Assembly: GCA_018710785.1 (NCBI GenBank) | Contig: DVJD01000093.1 | Coordinates: 1-64,000 of the forward strand | Length of the DNA: 64,000 bases | Direction: 5' to 3' | Origin: Candidatus Fimimorpha excrementavium | GTDB lineage: Bacteria > Bacillota > Clostridia > Lachnospirales > Lachnospiraceae | Shown here: one piece after another, positions 26,423 through 34,780 of the stretch | Layout: each line of letters starts with the position of its first letter | How positions within the stretch are numbered: the stretch's first letter is position 1 | Translations under genes and position numbers: made by a program | The notes under the pieces: generated by a model | Database searches by the model: none | What the model saw: the letters and a program-made list of their open reading frames with translations, nothing else | Told to the model about the DNA's origin: nothing

Positions 26423-27292
26423 TTATTTTCCGCTGAATACCGGAAAAAAACTAAATTCTCCATAATCATTTAACGGCTTCATCGCTTTTAAAATTTCCAT
26501 ATCCTGCTCGGAAATCTCAAAGTCAAGATCCGCATTTTCACTCATATGCGCCGGATTTGCCGTTTTCGGAAGCGGAATTGTCCCGATCTGTAAATCATAG
26601 CGAATGCAAAGCTGCGGAACTGTTACCTGATATTTGGCGGCTACAGCGCGGACTTCTTCGCTCTTTAAAATTTCCCCATGTGCCACAGGGGAGTAAGCCT
26701 CCACCAAAATGTCATGTTTCCTGCAATATTCCATTACCTGAAACGGCGTATTGCCTATGTGGACCAATAACTGATTTACCATAGGCTTTACAGTACAGGA
26801 AGAAAGGATATTTTCCATGTCCTGCTCTTTGAAGTTGGAAATACCGATGGCGCGCAGCTTTCCGGCCTTATATGCCTCTTCTAAGGCCCGCCATGCTTCC
26901 CGGTTCCCTTCCGCATAATCGCCGCCCCGAAAATCTGCCCACGGCTGCGGGCTGTGAATCAGCATAAGGTCGATATAATCCAGCCCCATTTTTTCAAGAG
27001 AACCATCAATCGCTTTTGCCGCTTCTTCATAGGTCTTTGCCTCCGCCGCCAGCTTCGTCGTGACAAAAAGACTTTCACGGGCCACACCGCAGGAACGAAT
27101 GCCTTCGCCCACGCCGCGTTCATTCTCATAAGCCTGCGCCGTATCCATATGACGATAACCCATTTTTACCGCACTGCATACGGTCTTTGCCGCTTCACTG
27201 TCTGGAATAAACCATGTACCCAACCCCATTTTAGGTATTTTCACACCATTGGCAAGAGTATACGTTTCCGTTAAGATTTTTGTCTGTCCCAT
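26423..27292 (-). CDS. Aldo/keto reductase
   Basis: A 289-residue AKR with the complete catalytic tetrad Asp50, Tyr55 (DTAQAYENE), Lys80 (VTTK) and His113 (LIHSP). GISNF and the C-terminal IPLPKTANPAHM form the NADPH-binding end. Similar YvgN/YtbE-type proteins reduce small aldehydes such as methylglyoxal. GGGAGG seven bases before the ATG at 27292 sets the start. It is first in the operon behind a MerR-type promoter, consistent with electrophile-induced expression. Confidence 0.92.
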   Translation of the reverse strand: MGQTKILTETYTLANGVKIPKMGLGTWFIPDSEAAKTVCSAVKMGYRHMDTAQAYENERGVGEGIRSCGVARESLFVTTKLAAEAKTYEEAAKAIDGSLEKMGLDYIDLMLIHSPQPWADFRGGDYAEGNREAWRALEEAYKAGKLRAIGISNFKEQDMENILSSCTVKPMVNQLLVHIGNTPFQVMEYCRKHDILVEAYSPVAHGEILKSEEVRAVAAKYQVTVPQLCIRYDLQIGTIPLPKTANPAHMSENADLDFEISEQDMEILKAMKPLNDYGEFSFFPVFSGK

Positions 27293-27354
27293 AGTTACCT
27301 CCCATTGACGCATTTTTTGTAAGTTGTTATCATTTTCTTTTCAATCTCACATCC

Positions 27355-27385
27355 ATCATACGACTTAAAGTTAACTTTAAGTCAA
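27355..27385 (-). promoter_or_regulatory. MerR-type promoter/operator with 19-bp spacer
   Basis: On the minus strand, TTGACT (27380-27385) and TATGAT (27355-27360) are separated by 19 bases, the over-long spacer diagnostic of MerR-activated promoters. The spacer is filled by a perfect 22-base palindrome (27362-27383) centred on AAAGTTAACTTT. This closely resembles operators of AdhR/NmlR-type aldehyde sensors. It drives the aldo-keto reductase operon. Confidence 0.88.
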
Positions 27386-27715
27386 GACCTGATGCAAAAA
27401 ATTTTAAGTATTTTGGGGAATGTAAGGACAGTTTTATAATATATAAAGGGTGAAATGGCGAAAAATTGAATTGTTGCCCCTTCTGTCTTGTACTGTCATG
27501 ATGAAGAAGGACTTATACCTTTTGCAGAACGTTCCTGCAATGGCAGATAAATGTATGGAAGCGCAGGTCATGAATGTCTCTTCGTAACTGAATATATAAA
27601 AAATAGAGCATAGCAATGACTGTGCTGAGAATCGGATATCGTCCTTTCTACTTAAAACAGCCATTTCAGGACTTTTTGTATATTAAGAAATCCCAAAACA
27701 GCCGTTTACTCTAAA
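27386..27715. other. Intergenic region, no gene seen
   Basis: AT-rich 330 bases between the reductase operon promoter and the end of the GH105 gene. A 76-codon minus-strand frame (27434-27664) has no ribosome site and no recognisable similarity. AAAACAGCC occurs twice (near 27655 and 27693). Nothing else was seen. Confidence 0.4.
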
Positions 27716-28819
27716 TTATATATTTTGTATACTCCGCTCCATCTCCGCGCACATCAGCAAAAATGCCCCCGTCCCATGCAGGTCATTTTCGCTGGTGGGC
27801 CGTCTGCAGTAGTGTTCATAATCGCCCACGCCGGTTCCCACACAGATGCCGCCGATCACGAGATCTTCCCCCCGCCAAGTCAGCCTGTCTGCGACGCCTT
27901 CGAATGCGCGCCGCGCTGATCCCAGGGCCGATGGATCCAGGATTCCCATGCGCACTGCCTTGCATATGGCGGCGGCAAACAGGCAGGTACAGGAAGTCTC
28001 CAGCCAGTTTCCTTCTTTTCCGCCTTTATCCACCACCTGATACCACAGACCGCTTTCATCCTGATAATGCATTACGGAAAGGAGCAGCTCCCGTACCAGG
28101 CGCGCCAGCTTTCCATATCCCGGATGGCTCTCAGGAATACACTCCAGCTCATCCAGAACCGCCACCGGCACCCACCCGATGGAACGTCCCCAAAACTCCG
28201 GGGAGCGCCCCGTCTTTTCATCGGCCCAGGGACGTTCTTTCACACTGTCCCAGGCATGATACCACAGCCCCGTCTTTTCATCCTTTGTCTTTTTCTCCAT
28301 CAAAAGCGCCTGAAAGATACAGCTTTCAAAGCATTCCTCTCTGTGAAACCATTTCCCATACAAAGCGCAGAACGGACCTGCCATATACAGACCGTCCAGC
28401 CACATCTGTTCTTTATTTTTTACTTTATGCCAGAATCCACCCTCGCGGTTTTTCGGAAAATTCAGCACCACCTCAATCAGCGTATCCAGCGCCTTTTTAT
28501 ACCTCTCGCTTCCTGTCTCCTGATACATGCGGTACAGCAAAATCCCCGGCTGCACATCATCCAGTTCGTCGGAATCAAATCCATGGATCTGCCCCTCTTC
28601 GTCCACCAGGCTGTTTACCCAGTCGTTGATATAGCGCCGATATTCCTCCTTTTTACAGATCTGCCAGATCTTTTCCATCCCGGATAAAAATACGCCCTGA
28701 TGATAATGGAAATGCGCCCTGGGAGGCAGATCTTCCGCTTTAAATGTCCGCATCAGCGTATGACACGCCTGTTCCCCATATTCCAGAGGGGTATGCCCCT
28801 TATATTGATATCGTTCCAT
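27716..28819 (-). CDS. GH105 unsaturated rhamnogalacturonyl/glucuronyl hydrolase
   Basis: A 367-residue cytoplasmic (alpha/alpha)6-barrel enzyme of the YteR/YesR type. Characteristic segments are FHYHQGVFLSGM, EQMWLDGLYMAGPF (with the catalytic aspartate at about 137), GLWYHAWDSVKERPWAD, WGRSIGWVPVAVLD and GNWLETSCTCLFAAAI. The enzyme hydrates and cleaves the unsaturated uronic acid left on oligosaccharides by pectin lyases. AAGGAG five bases upstream fixes 28819; the longer frame has no support. It is the last gene of the pectin operon, after the deacetylase. Confidence 0.92.
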   Translation of the reverse strand: MERYQYKGHTPLEYGEQACHTLMRTFKAEDLPPRAHFHYHQGVFLSGMEKIWQICKKEEYRRYINDWVNSLVDEEGQIHGFDSDELDDVQPGILLYRMYQETGSERYKKALDTLIEVVLNFPKNREGGFWHKVKNKEQMWLDGLYMAGPFCALYGKWFHREECFESCIFQALLMEKKTKDEKTGLWYHAWDSVKERPWADEKTGRSPEFWGRSIGWVPVAVLDELECIPESHPGYGKLARLVRELLLSVMHYQDESGLWYQVVDKGGKEGNWLETSCTCLFAAAICKAVRMGILDPSALGSARRAFEGVADRLTWRGEDLVIGGICVGTGVGDYEHYCRRPTSENDLHGTGAFLLMCAEMERSIQNI

Positions 28820-28993
28820 TCGCTCTCCTTTCTTTCCTTGAACATCCATAGGTAATTGCCAAACTCTATAAGCCGCATAAATCCTCACTTTTTGAGCCTT
28901 GCCATCCTCATCGCTTCTCTCCCATTTTTCTATCTTTCGGCAAACATTCACAGGCCGGAGGGAGCGAACCTTTTTTCGTTCACCGGTGTACAT

Positions 28994-29872
28994 TTAAAAT
29001 GTTGTCTCCAATCCCGCCGTCTCCACCGGCGTCTCCTGCAGTTCTGTCATCGCTCCGCCTTTCAGGCAAATCTCTCTATGATGCGCTTCCAGCCAGAGTT
29101 CCTGGGCGGTTGGATTGTATATTCGCTTTCCGTCCATGCTGAATATCAGCTGCCTGTACGCCTGTACATAGTCGTAAATCTGCAGATTGGTGGCGTACCA
29201 GATTTCTTTTTTATCTCCTGCAAGCGCGGCAAACGCTTCGATTACTTCCCAGTTTTGATCCCGGTCAAATTCGAAGCTGTGCCCCCAGAGATAAAACAGC
29301 GCAGGCGCCTTTTTCACCGGCTCTTCCACAAACCGTTTTGCCAGTTCCATCAGCCGGGGATTATTATGGTGACAGGTGGGATTCCAGCGCATCCAGTCCT
29401 GCGGAATCGCAAATGTCTCGCTGGACACAGTCGTTCTGGCGTAGGCGATTCCGGCCATGGAGAGCAGGGAACGCGTCTCTTCCCCATGGGCGCCGTGGGG
29501 ATAGGCCATGCCCCGGACAATGACGGGAAATATCGCTTCCAGACCTTCCCGGTTTCGAATCACTTCTTCCAGGCAGAGTCCCGCCGGAAGCTGATTCAGA
29601 TACGCATGGGTGTGTCCATGCGCCGCTACCTCCATCCCGCTGTCCCCATATGTGTCAGACAGCCCGGATGCGCTGAGTCTTCTATGGATCGTCCCCGGAG
29701 CATAAACCGTCCCCTCCTTCGCCAGAATCCCCGTGCTGATATTGAATGTCCCTTTCAGGCCATGTTTCTGCATAATGGAGATCAGGCGGCGGTCCTGCTC
29801 CGTCCCGTCGTCATAGCTTAACGTCATCGCTTTTTTCTTTCCTCCCGGAAAGCGCATAAAAATATTGGCCAT
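28994..29872 (-). CDS. Polysaccharide deacetylase-like (CE4/NodB) protein
   Basis: A 292-residue protein with a NodB-type fold and no signal peptide. TLSYDDGTEQD (residues 17-27) carries the catalytic base and metal aspartates, and VAAHGHTHAYLN (about 82-93) supplies the two metal histidines. GMAYPHGAHGEE is the family motif 3, and FYLWGHSFEF near 196 is motif 5. Cytoplasmic location and position one base after GH4 and upstream of GH105 suggest deacetylation of acetylated pectic oligosaccharides rather than of cell-wall glycan. That substrate is inference. Confidence 0.85.
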   Translation of the reverse strand: MANIFMRFPGGKKKAMTLSYDDGTEQDRRLISIMQKHGLKGTFNISTGILAKEGTVYAPGTIHRRLSASGLSDTYGDSGMEVAAHGHTHAYLNQLPAGLCLEEVIRNREGLEAIFPVIVRGMAYPHGAHGEETRSLLSMAGIAYARTTVSSETFAIPQDWMRWNPTCHHNNPRLMELAKRFVEEPVKKAPALFYLWGHSFEFDRDQNWEVIEAFAALAGDKKEIWYATNLQIYDYVQAYRQLIFSMDGKRIYNPTAQELWLEAHHREICLKGGAMTELQETPVETAGLETTF

Positions 29873-29873
29873 A

Positions 29874-31283
29874 TTATTTCACCCGATCCTTCCACTCCTC
29901 CGGCAGATACGCCATCGTGTTTCGTATCATCTTTGCCAGAAGTTTTCGTCCCTGTTCCCGGTCGATTTTCGCCTCTGCATTGGGGTCATGCATGAGCGCT
30001 TCCAGCGCCAGCTCAAAATCGCATTGAAGCGCCGCGTGAAGGATCCGTTCCTGATTCTCTGCGTGGACGCGCACCAGCGGCAGCACCCCTTCCGGCACGT
30101 CTCCCGCCATCACCGGATGTATCCTGTCCCTGGAAAATACGGCGTTTGTCTCCACCACAGCGGACCTGGGAAGATTCGGTATCTGCCCCTCTGTGTTGGG
30201 GATATTTACATTGCTGATACACCTTGTCAGGCCGCACAGCGACTTGATCAGCAGCACCCCTTCCTCTCCTGAGGGTTTCAGCTCCACTTCCTGTCTTCCC
30301 TCGGCAAGCGCCCGGCTCTTTTCCAGCCGCTTTTCCAGCTCTTTTTTCCTGGAATCCACCGTCGTCAGGGCAAACATCCACTCCCTCACAGAATCCGGAC
30401 TGGCCAGATATTGATCTCCGGGCATAAATTCGGCCAGATGGCGGTCCCCCGCCGCCGCGATAAATCCATATCTGCGGAACAGATCAAATTTTACCCTCTG
30501 CCCGCTGGAAAAAGACCGGTTCAGCCAACTGTCGTCCCCCTTCGTATAGCCCGTCTCAAAATGACTGTCCACATAGTCCCGATATATGGGAAACAGATCC
30601 ATACCTTGATAAGAGGCCTCCGTAAACCAGGTAAAATGATTCACCCCCACCACATTGACCAGGATCTCGCTCCGGTCGATCCCCTTTAATCCCGTCGTAT
30701 CTTCCAGGATATTGCGAAGGACCTTCTGCGTCCCAAACACCTCATGACAGCATCCAAACGCCTTTATCCCCGGAAATACGTGATACAAAACCTTCACACA
30801 AAGGCTCATGGGATTCGTATAATTGATGACCCATGCATCCGGCGCATACGTTTGGATGGCCTCCGCGATTTCTATGTACATGGGCAGCGTCCGAAGCGCC
30901 CGAAGGAGCCCTCCCGGCCCCACAGTATCCCCCACCGACTGCCAGATGCCATAGGCTTCCGGCGCATGGACGTCGGAAGCCATCTCCTCAAACGTTCCCG
31001 GCATAATGGAGATAATCACAAAATCCGCCCCGGTCAGCGCTTCTCCCATGGTCTTCACGGCCTCATACTTCCACTTTCCTGCCGCCTCTTCCCTGGCGGA
31101 CAGGCGGTTTCCAATGATCTCATTCTGTCTTGCCGCCTCAAAATCAATATCATACAGGGCAATCGTCCCGGAAAGTTCCGGCTCCATCGCCAGATCGGCC
31201 ATAAGCCGCCACGCCCATCCCCTGGACCCGCCTCCTATATAAGCAATCTTACAATCCGCAATCGTTCCACTATAATACTTCAT
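29874..31283 (-). CDS. GH4 family glycosidase, probable alpha-galacturonidase
   Basis: A 469-residue NAD- and Mn-dependent GH4. IAYIGGGSRGWAWRL near the N-terminus is the Rossmann dinucleotide loop. NYTNPMSLCVKV, GCCHEVFGTQ (metal cysteine/histidine region) and VVGVNHFTWF (metal histidine) are all in order. Similarity in layout to LplD-type alpha-galacturonidases, plus the pectin context, suggests cleavage of alpha-linked galacturonate residues. The start at 31283 follows GGGAAGGATT. The deacetylase starts one base after its stop. Confidence 0.88.
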   Translation of the reverse strand: MKYYSGTIADCKIAYIGGGSRGWAWRLMADLAMEPELSGTIALYDIDFEAARQNEIIGNRLSAREEAAGKWKYEAVKTMGEALTGADFVIISIMPGTFEEMASDVHAPEAYGIWQSVGDTVGPGGLLRALRTLPMYIEIAEAIQTYAPDAWVINYTNPMSLCVKVLYHVFPGIKAFGCCHEVFGTQKVLRNILEDTTGLKGIDRSEILVNVVGVNHFTWFTEASYQGMDLFPIYRDYVDSHFETGYTKGDDSWLNRSFSSGQRVKFDLFRRYGFIAAAGDRHLAEFMPGDQYLASPDSVREWMFALTTVDSRKKELEKRLEKSRALAEGRQEVELKPSGEEGVLLIKSLCGLTRCISNVNIPNTEGQIPNLPRSAVVETNAVFSRDRIHPVMAGDVPEGVLPLVRVHAENQERILHAALQCDFELALEALMHDPNAEAKIDREQGRKLLAKMIRNTMAYLPEEWKDRVK

Positions 31284-31360
31284 AATCCTTCCCTTTCCGC
31301 CATGCAATTCGTAACCGTTTCCCCACGCCCTTCATAAAATCGCACTGTTACGGCAATGCT

Positions 31361-31389
31361 AGTATAAAATCAGGGGGTTAAAAGGTCAT
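31361..31389 (-). promoter_or_regulatory. Candidate promoter for the GH4-CE4-GH105 unit
   Basis: On the minus strand, ATGACC and TATACT are separated by 17 bases, about 78 bases before the GH4 start. The -35 match is moderate. It overlaps an imperfect inverted repeat (31381-31401 with 31451-31464), which may be regulatory. Confidence 0.45.
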
Positions 31390-31551
31390 TTTAGAGGGAG
31401 CAGCTATCCTTTTGACATCCTAATCACTACCGGCAATTGCGAAACGCGCGGCTCCCTGACCTTTCAAAATCACAGCTCCAATATATATCTGTCCCAAGCG
31501 CGTGTCGTCTGACAGGATCCCCCGCCAGACAACCACGCCAAACACCAGCCA

Positions 31552-31729
31552 GGCCGTGGGCGGCGGCGCAGTCTCACAGCGACAGAAAAATAATCATACT
31601 GTACGACTTTTGAAACACAAATCTGTAGGAGTGTACGCCAAAAACGAACAGTCCGACAGATTTGTGTTTCAACTGGCGAACAGTGGATTATTTTTTCTGT
31701 GTTGTGAGACTGCGCCGCCGCCCACGGCC
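31552..31729. repeat. 178-nt near-perfect hairpin element
   Basis: The outer arms 31552-31578 and 31703-31729 are perfectly complementary over 27 bp. The middle segments (ACAGAAAAATAATC) also pair. The inner arms 31598-31626 and 31656-31684 match at 25 of 29 positions, including a perfect 15-bp GAAACACAAATCTGT. The loop is only 29 bases. It lies between the GH-L-like gene and the GH4 gene. It contains no gene and shows no clear target duplication. Confidence 0.85.
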
Positions 31730-31782
31730 GTCCGGGTTCTCACTTTAAAACTTCATCCCTTCCAATTGGTTAGGTTCCGCAA

Positions 31783-33888
31783 TCACCGAATTTCCCCCGG
31801 AAACGGCGCAATCCCCTCATACTCCACCGTCCACATCCCATCGTCCGGAAACCCCGGCGCGTGTGTTTCGCATCCTTCATACCCTGCCGTCATCATGGCC
31901 GCCGCCAGCAAAAGCGATCCGTTTCCCGGCAGGTACAGCGGCAGATCCTTCCTTGTCTTCTGCCTGTTGTGTCCGTTTTTCAGATAACAGTTCTTCGGCG
32001 TATCCTTCAGGAGTATCTCCACCGCCAGTTCCGGCCTTCCCAGCCGGACGGCCGTCATGGCCATCATGGCGAAATCCCAGCCCCAGAGCGTCACCTCGTC
32101 CCAGCATGCCAGAACCGTTTCCAGCGTATGTTCCATGATCTTCCTGTCCACCCGCGTGCTGTCAATCAGGCCGTACGCCCCAAGCATAGACGGATGATCC
32201 CGGTTGAATGCCGTGAAGGTATCCGGACAGTTTTCATGGGCCAGGTAACATCCGTCTTTTTCTTTTAATCCGGCCATATGTTTCGCCACATGGAGCCATT
32301 TTTCCGGAACCGGACGGTGCAGACGCTCTGCCCAGGCCGCCGCGATGCGCAGGGTAAACCGCCAGTATTCCACCTCAAAGGCCGGATTTTTTGTCTCCGT
32401 CTCCCTGTGGCACTCCTGCACGGGGATCACCGGGGCGCAGATATCATAACACCCGGTTTCCCCGTTCCATACCACAAAATCCACCATAAACGCAGCCGTC
32501 TCTTCCACCAGATCCCAGTACTGTCTCAGAAATGCTTTGTCTTTTTTCCGGCGGTATGCCAGTTCCAGCATATAGATGATATGGGGCTGCTGCCATACCA
32601 AAAGGGGCGCCACGGGGGATGGGCAGTCCACCCCTTCTAAGGCCACCATCTTCGGCCATCTCGCCCCTTTGTATCCGTTTCTGGCCGCGTTTTCTCTTGC
32701 CTCAGGCAGGCGCTTCTGGTACCAGCCCGCGCTCTTTTCCATCCTGTCCCCGTGGTTATAGAGGGGCAGCCAGGCGCAGTGCCACAGATACATCTCCAAA
32801 TGCATCTTTCCATACCAACTGTTGCAGGTCAGTCCCGTCTCCTGGGGCGGGGCCGAACCGGCACAGTTGACGGCCATCAGGTATTGGGACAAAAGAATCC
32901 GGCGTTCCAGTTCCACCGCTCTGGGATCCCGGCTTTTGCTTAACCGTATCACGCCTCCCGTCTCCCAGAAGCGCTTCCACCCGCTTCGGCTGCGCGCCGT
33001 CACGTCATCCGCCAGTTCTCCTGCGGTTCTGTTTTCCTCCGCTATATTCGTTTCTTTTCGATCAAAATATCCTTCCCTCAGTTCGATAACCAGGCTGAGA
33101 CGTTCCCCCTGCGCTTTTATCCGTACGTGGTGGCGTTCCTCTTCCACATTCAGGATTCCGTCCGTGTCAATCACTGCCGTATAGGCGTCCCGATCCAGTA
33201 TCCTCTGCAAAACTGCAGCGCATCCATCCTGATAGACAGCCTTTGTCCTGTGCTTTCCCGGCTGTTCCCAGTCGGACGCCGTGATATCCGGCGATCCATA
33301 GGGAAAATCCAGGGCCACGCCCAGCGTCCCATCCGCCAAAGCCGCGCTCTCGATGAAAAAGGCCAGACGGTCCGTTCCCTCCATATCGCAGGCAGTCGTC
33401 ACCCGGCACGCCTTTCCCATCACCGAAAAGCGGCTTTCCAGGATCCCCTCATACAGATGAAGCTCCTGGCGGCATTCGCCTATCATGAAAGGTTCCAGGG
33501 GTTTTCCCTCCCATGTAAGCCCCGCCCTGAGCAGATTCAGCCGGTGGGGATTCTTTCTCAGCCAGTCATACACCCCTTCGTTTCCAGGCATTTTTTTCTT
33601 TGGGTACCTTACTTTTTTCCCATTGCATGTATACTCCGTCATCACCAGATCCGCCAGCGTATACCACTCCCGCTCTTCTCCCGTCGGCTGTGTATGCCAT
33701 CCCCACTGGGACATGGTACACAGCGGGACCGTGCGGTAATGGCGATACAGGGACTGCATCCCCGTGATGTCCGCGGTAAAGGCCAGCTCCCCGTTTCCCA
33801 CCGTCAGCGGCGCATCCGTCTCCATCTGTGTCAGTACGGGATTGTGAAAATCCGTCAGTTCTTTTCTGTCTATCATATCTCCACTCAT
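31783..33888 (-). CDS. Clan GH-L-like (GH65/PGGHG-type) (alpha/alpha)6 glycosidase, specificity unknown
   Basis: A 701-residue cytoplasmic protein. An N-terminal beta-sandwich (about 1-260; FHNPVLTQ, LTVGNGELAFTADITGMQ) precedes an (alpha/alpha)6 barrel. NSWYGKMHLEMYLWHCAWLP resembles the W-x-E/H-x-EMH motif of GH65-like enzymes, and CDWDE-like ACWDEVTLWGWDFAMMAM lies near 580. Glutamates in the barrel (EMY; PVIPVQECHRETE) are acid candidates. Its start codon overlaps the stop of the upstream permease gene (ATGA), supporting 33888 despite a poor ribosome site. Probably acts on the sugar imported by that transporter. Confidence 0.75.
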   Translation of the reverse strand: MSGDMIDRKELTDFHNPVLTQMETDAPLTVGNGELAFTADITGMQSLYRHYRTVPLCTMSQWGWHTQPTGEEREWYTLADLVMTEYTCNGKKVRYPKKKMPGNEGVYDWLRKNPHRLNLLRAGLTWEGKPLEPFMIGECRQELHLYEGILESRFSVMGKACRVTTACDMEGTDRLAFFIESAALADGTLGVALDFPYGSPDITASDWEQPGKHRTKAVYQDGCAAVLQRILDRDAYTAVIDTDGILNVEEERHHVRIKAQGERLSLVIELREGYFDRKETNIAEENRTAGELADDVTARSRSGWKRFWETGGVIRLSKSRDPRAVELERRILLSQYLMAVNCAGSAPPQETGLTCNSWYGKMHLEMYLWHCAWLPLYNHGDRMEKSAGWYQKRLPEARENAARNGYKGARWPKMVALEGVDCPSPVAPLLVWQQPHIIYMLELAYRRKKDKAFLRQYWDLVEETAAFMVDFVVWNGETGCYDICAPVIPVQECHRETETKNPAFEVEYWRFTLRIAAAWAERLHRPVPEKWLHVAKHMAGLKEKDGCYLAHENCPDTFTAFNRDHPSMLGAYGLIDSTRVDRKIMEHTLETVLACWDEVTLWGWDFAMMAMTAVRLGRPELAVEILLKDTPKNCYLKNGHNRQKTRKDLPLYLPGNGSLLLAAAMMTAGYEGCETHAPGFPDDGMWTVEYEGIAPFPGEIR

Positions 33889-34766
33889 CCTTTCACCGCT
33901 CCGATCATGACGCCTTTCTGGAAGAATCTCTGCAGGAACGGATATACGACAATAATCGGCACGCTGCTCACCACGATCAGCGCATACTTAATTAACTGCT
34001 GCACCTGGGGCGACCGGGCCGCTCCGATGTCCTGCATCATATCCCCGGTCTGGCTCTCCACCAGGATGTTTCGAAGGACAAGCTGCAGAGGATACTGGGA
34101 CGGCGTCCGCAGATAGATGGACGCGTTGAACCAGGAATTCCAGTGGGACACGCCGTAATACAGCACCATGACCGCCAGCGTGGCTTTTACCAGGGGGAGC
34201 ATGATTTGAAACAAAATCTGAACATGGCTTGCCCCGTCAATCCTGGCCGCCTCTGAAAGCGCCTCCGGCACCGCCATAAAGGCGCTTCGCATGATAATCA
34301 GGTTGGATGTGGCGATGGCTCCCGGTATAATCAGGGACCACAGACTGTCCAGCATCCCCAGATTTTTAATATTCAGATAGGTGGGAATCAGGCCGCCGGA
34401 AAAGTACATGGTGACGATGATAAACAGCGTAAGCGGCCTTCTCAGCATCAGATCTTTCAAAGACAGCACATAGGCTCCTATGACCGTCAGAACCATATTG
34501 AAAATCAGGCCGACAACCAAAACAAAGAAGGTATTGGCAAAACCGGAGAGTACCAGCTCATTATTAAATACCATATCATACCCGTCCAGTGTCATTTCCT
34601 GCAAAGGAAACAGCAGTAGTCCCTGATGACGCATCAGTGCTTCCGGATTGCTGAAGGATGCTGCCACGACATAATAAAACGGATAGAGACATGCCAACGC
34701 AATCATTGACAGCAGAATATAATTGCATATACTGAAAATCCGATATCCTTTACTCTTATCTTTCAT
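33885..34766 (-). CDS. CUT1 sugar ABC transporter permease, LplC/YtcP-like
   Basis: A 293-residue inner-membrane permease with six helices. The EAA loop ALSEAARIDGASHVQILFQIMLP (about residues 186-208) contacts the ATPase. CNYILLSMIALACLYPFYYV is helix 1. The type partners an LplB-like subunit and typically handles pectic or complex oligosaccharides. The start at 34766 follows AGGAGG by eight bases. No ATPase gene is near, so a shared MsmX-type ATPase is likely. Confidence 0.9.
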   Translation of the reverse strand: MKDKSKGYRIFSICNYILLSMIALACLYPFYYVVAASFSNPEALMRHQGLLLFPLQEMTLDGYDMVFNNELVLSGFANTFFVLVVGLIFNMVLTVIGAYVLSLKDLMLRRPLTLFIIVTMYFSGGLIPTYLNIKNLGMLDSLWSLIIPGAIATSNLIIMRSAFMAVPEALSEAARIDGASHVQILFQIMLPLVKATLAVMVLYYGVSHWNSWFNASIYLRTPSQYPLQLVLRNILVESQTGDMMQDIGAARSPQVQQLIKYALIVVSSVPIIVVYPFLQRFFQKGVMIGAVKG

Positions 34767-34780
34767 CCGACGCTCCTCCT

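Noticed and set aside
27434-27664. 76-codon minus-strand frame upstream of the reductase operon
   Set aside because: No ribosome site, AT-rich composition and no recognisable domain.
31552-31729. Retron msr-msd RNA
   Set aside because: The structure is one long hairpin with no branching-guanosine layout visible, and no reverse transcriptase gene is in the window.
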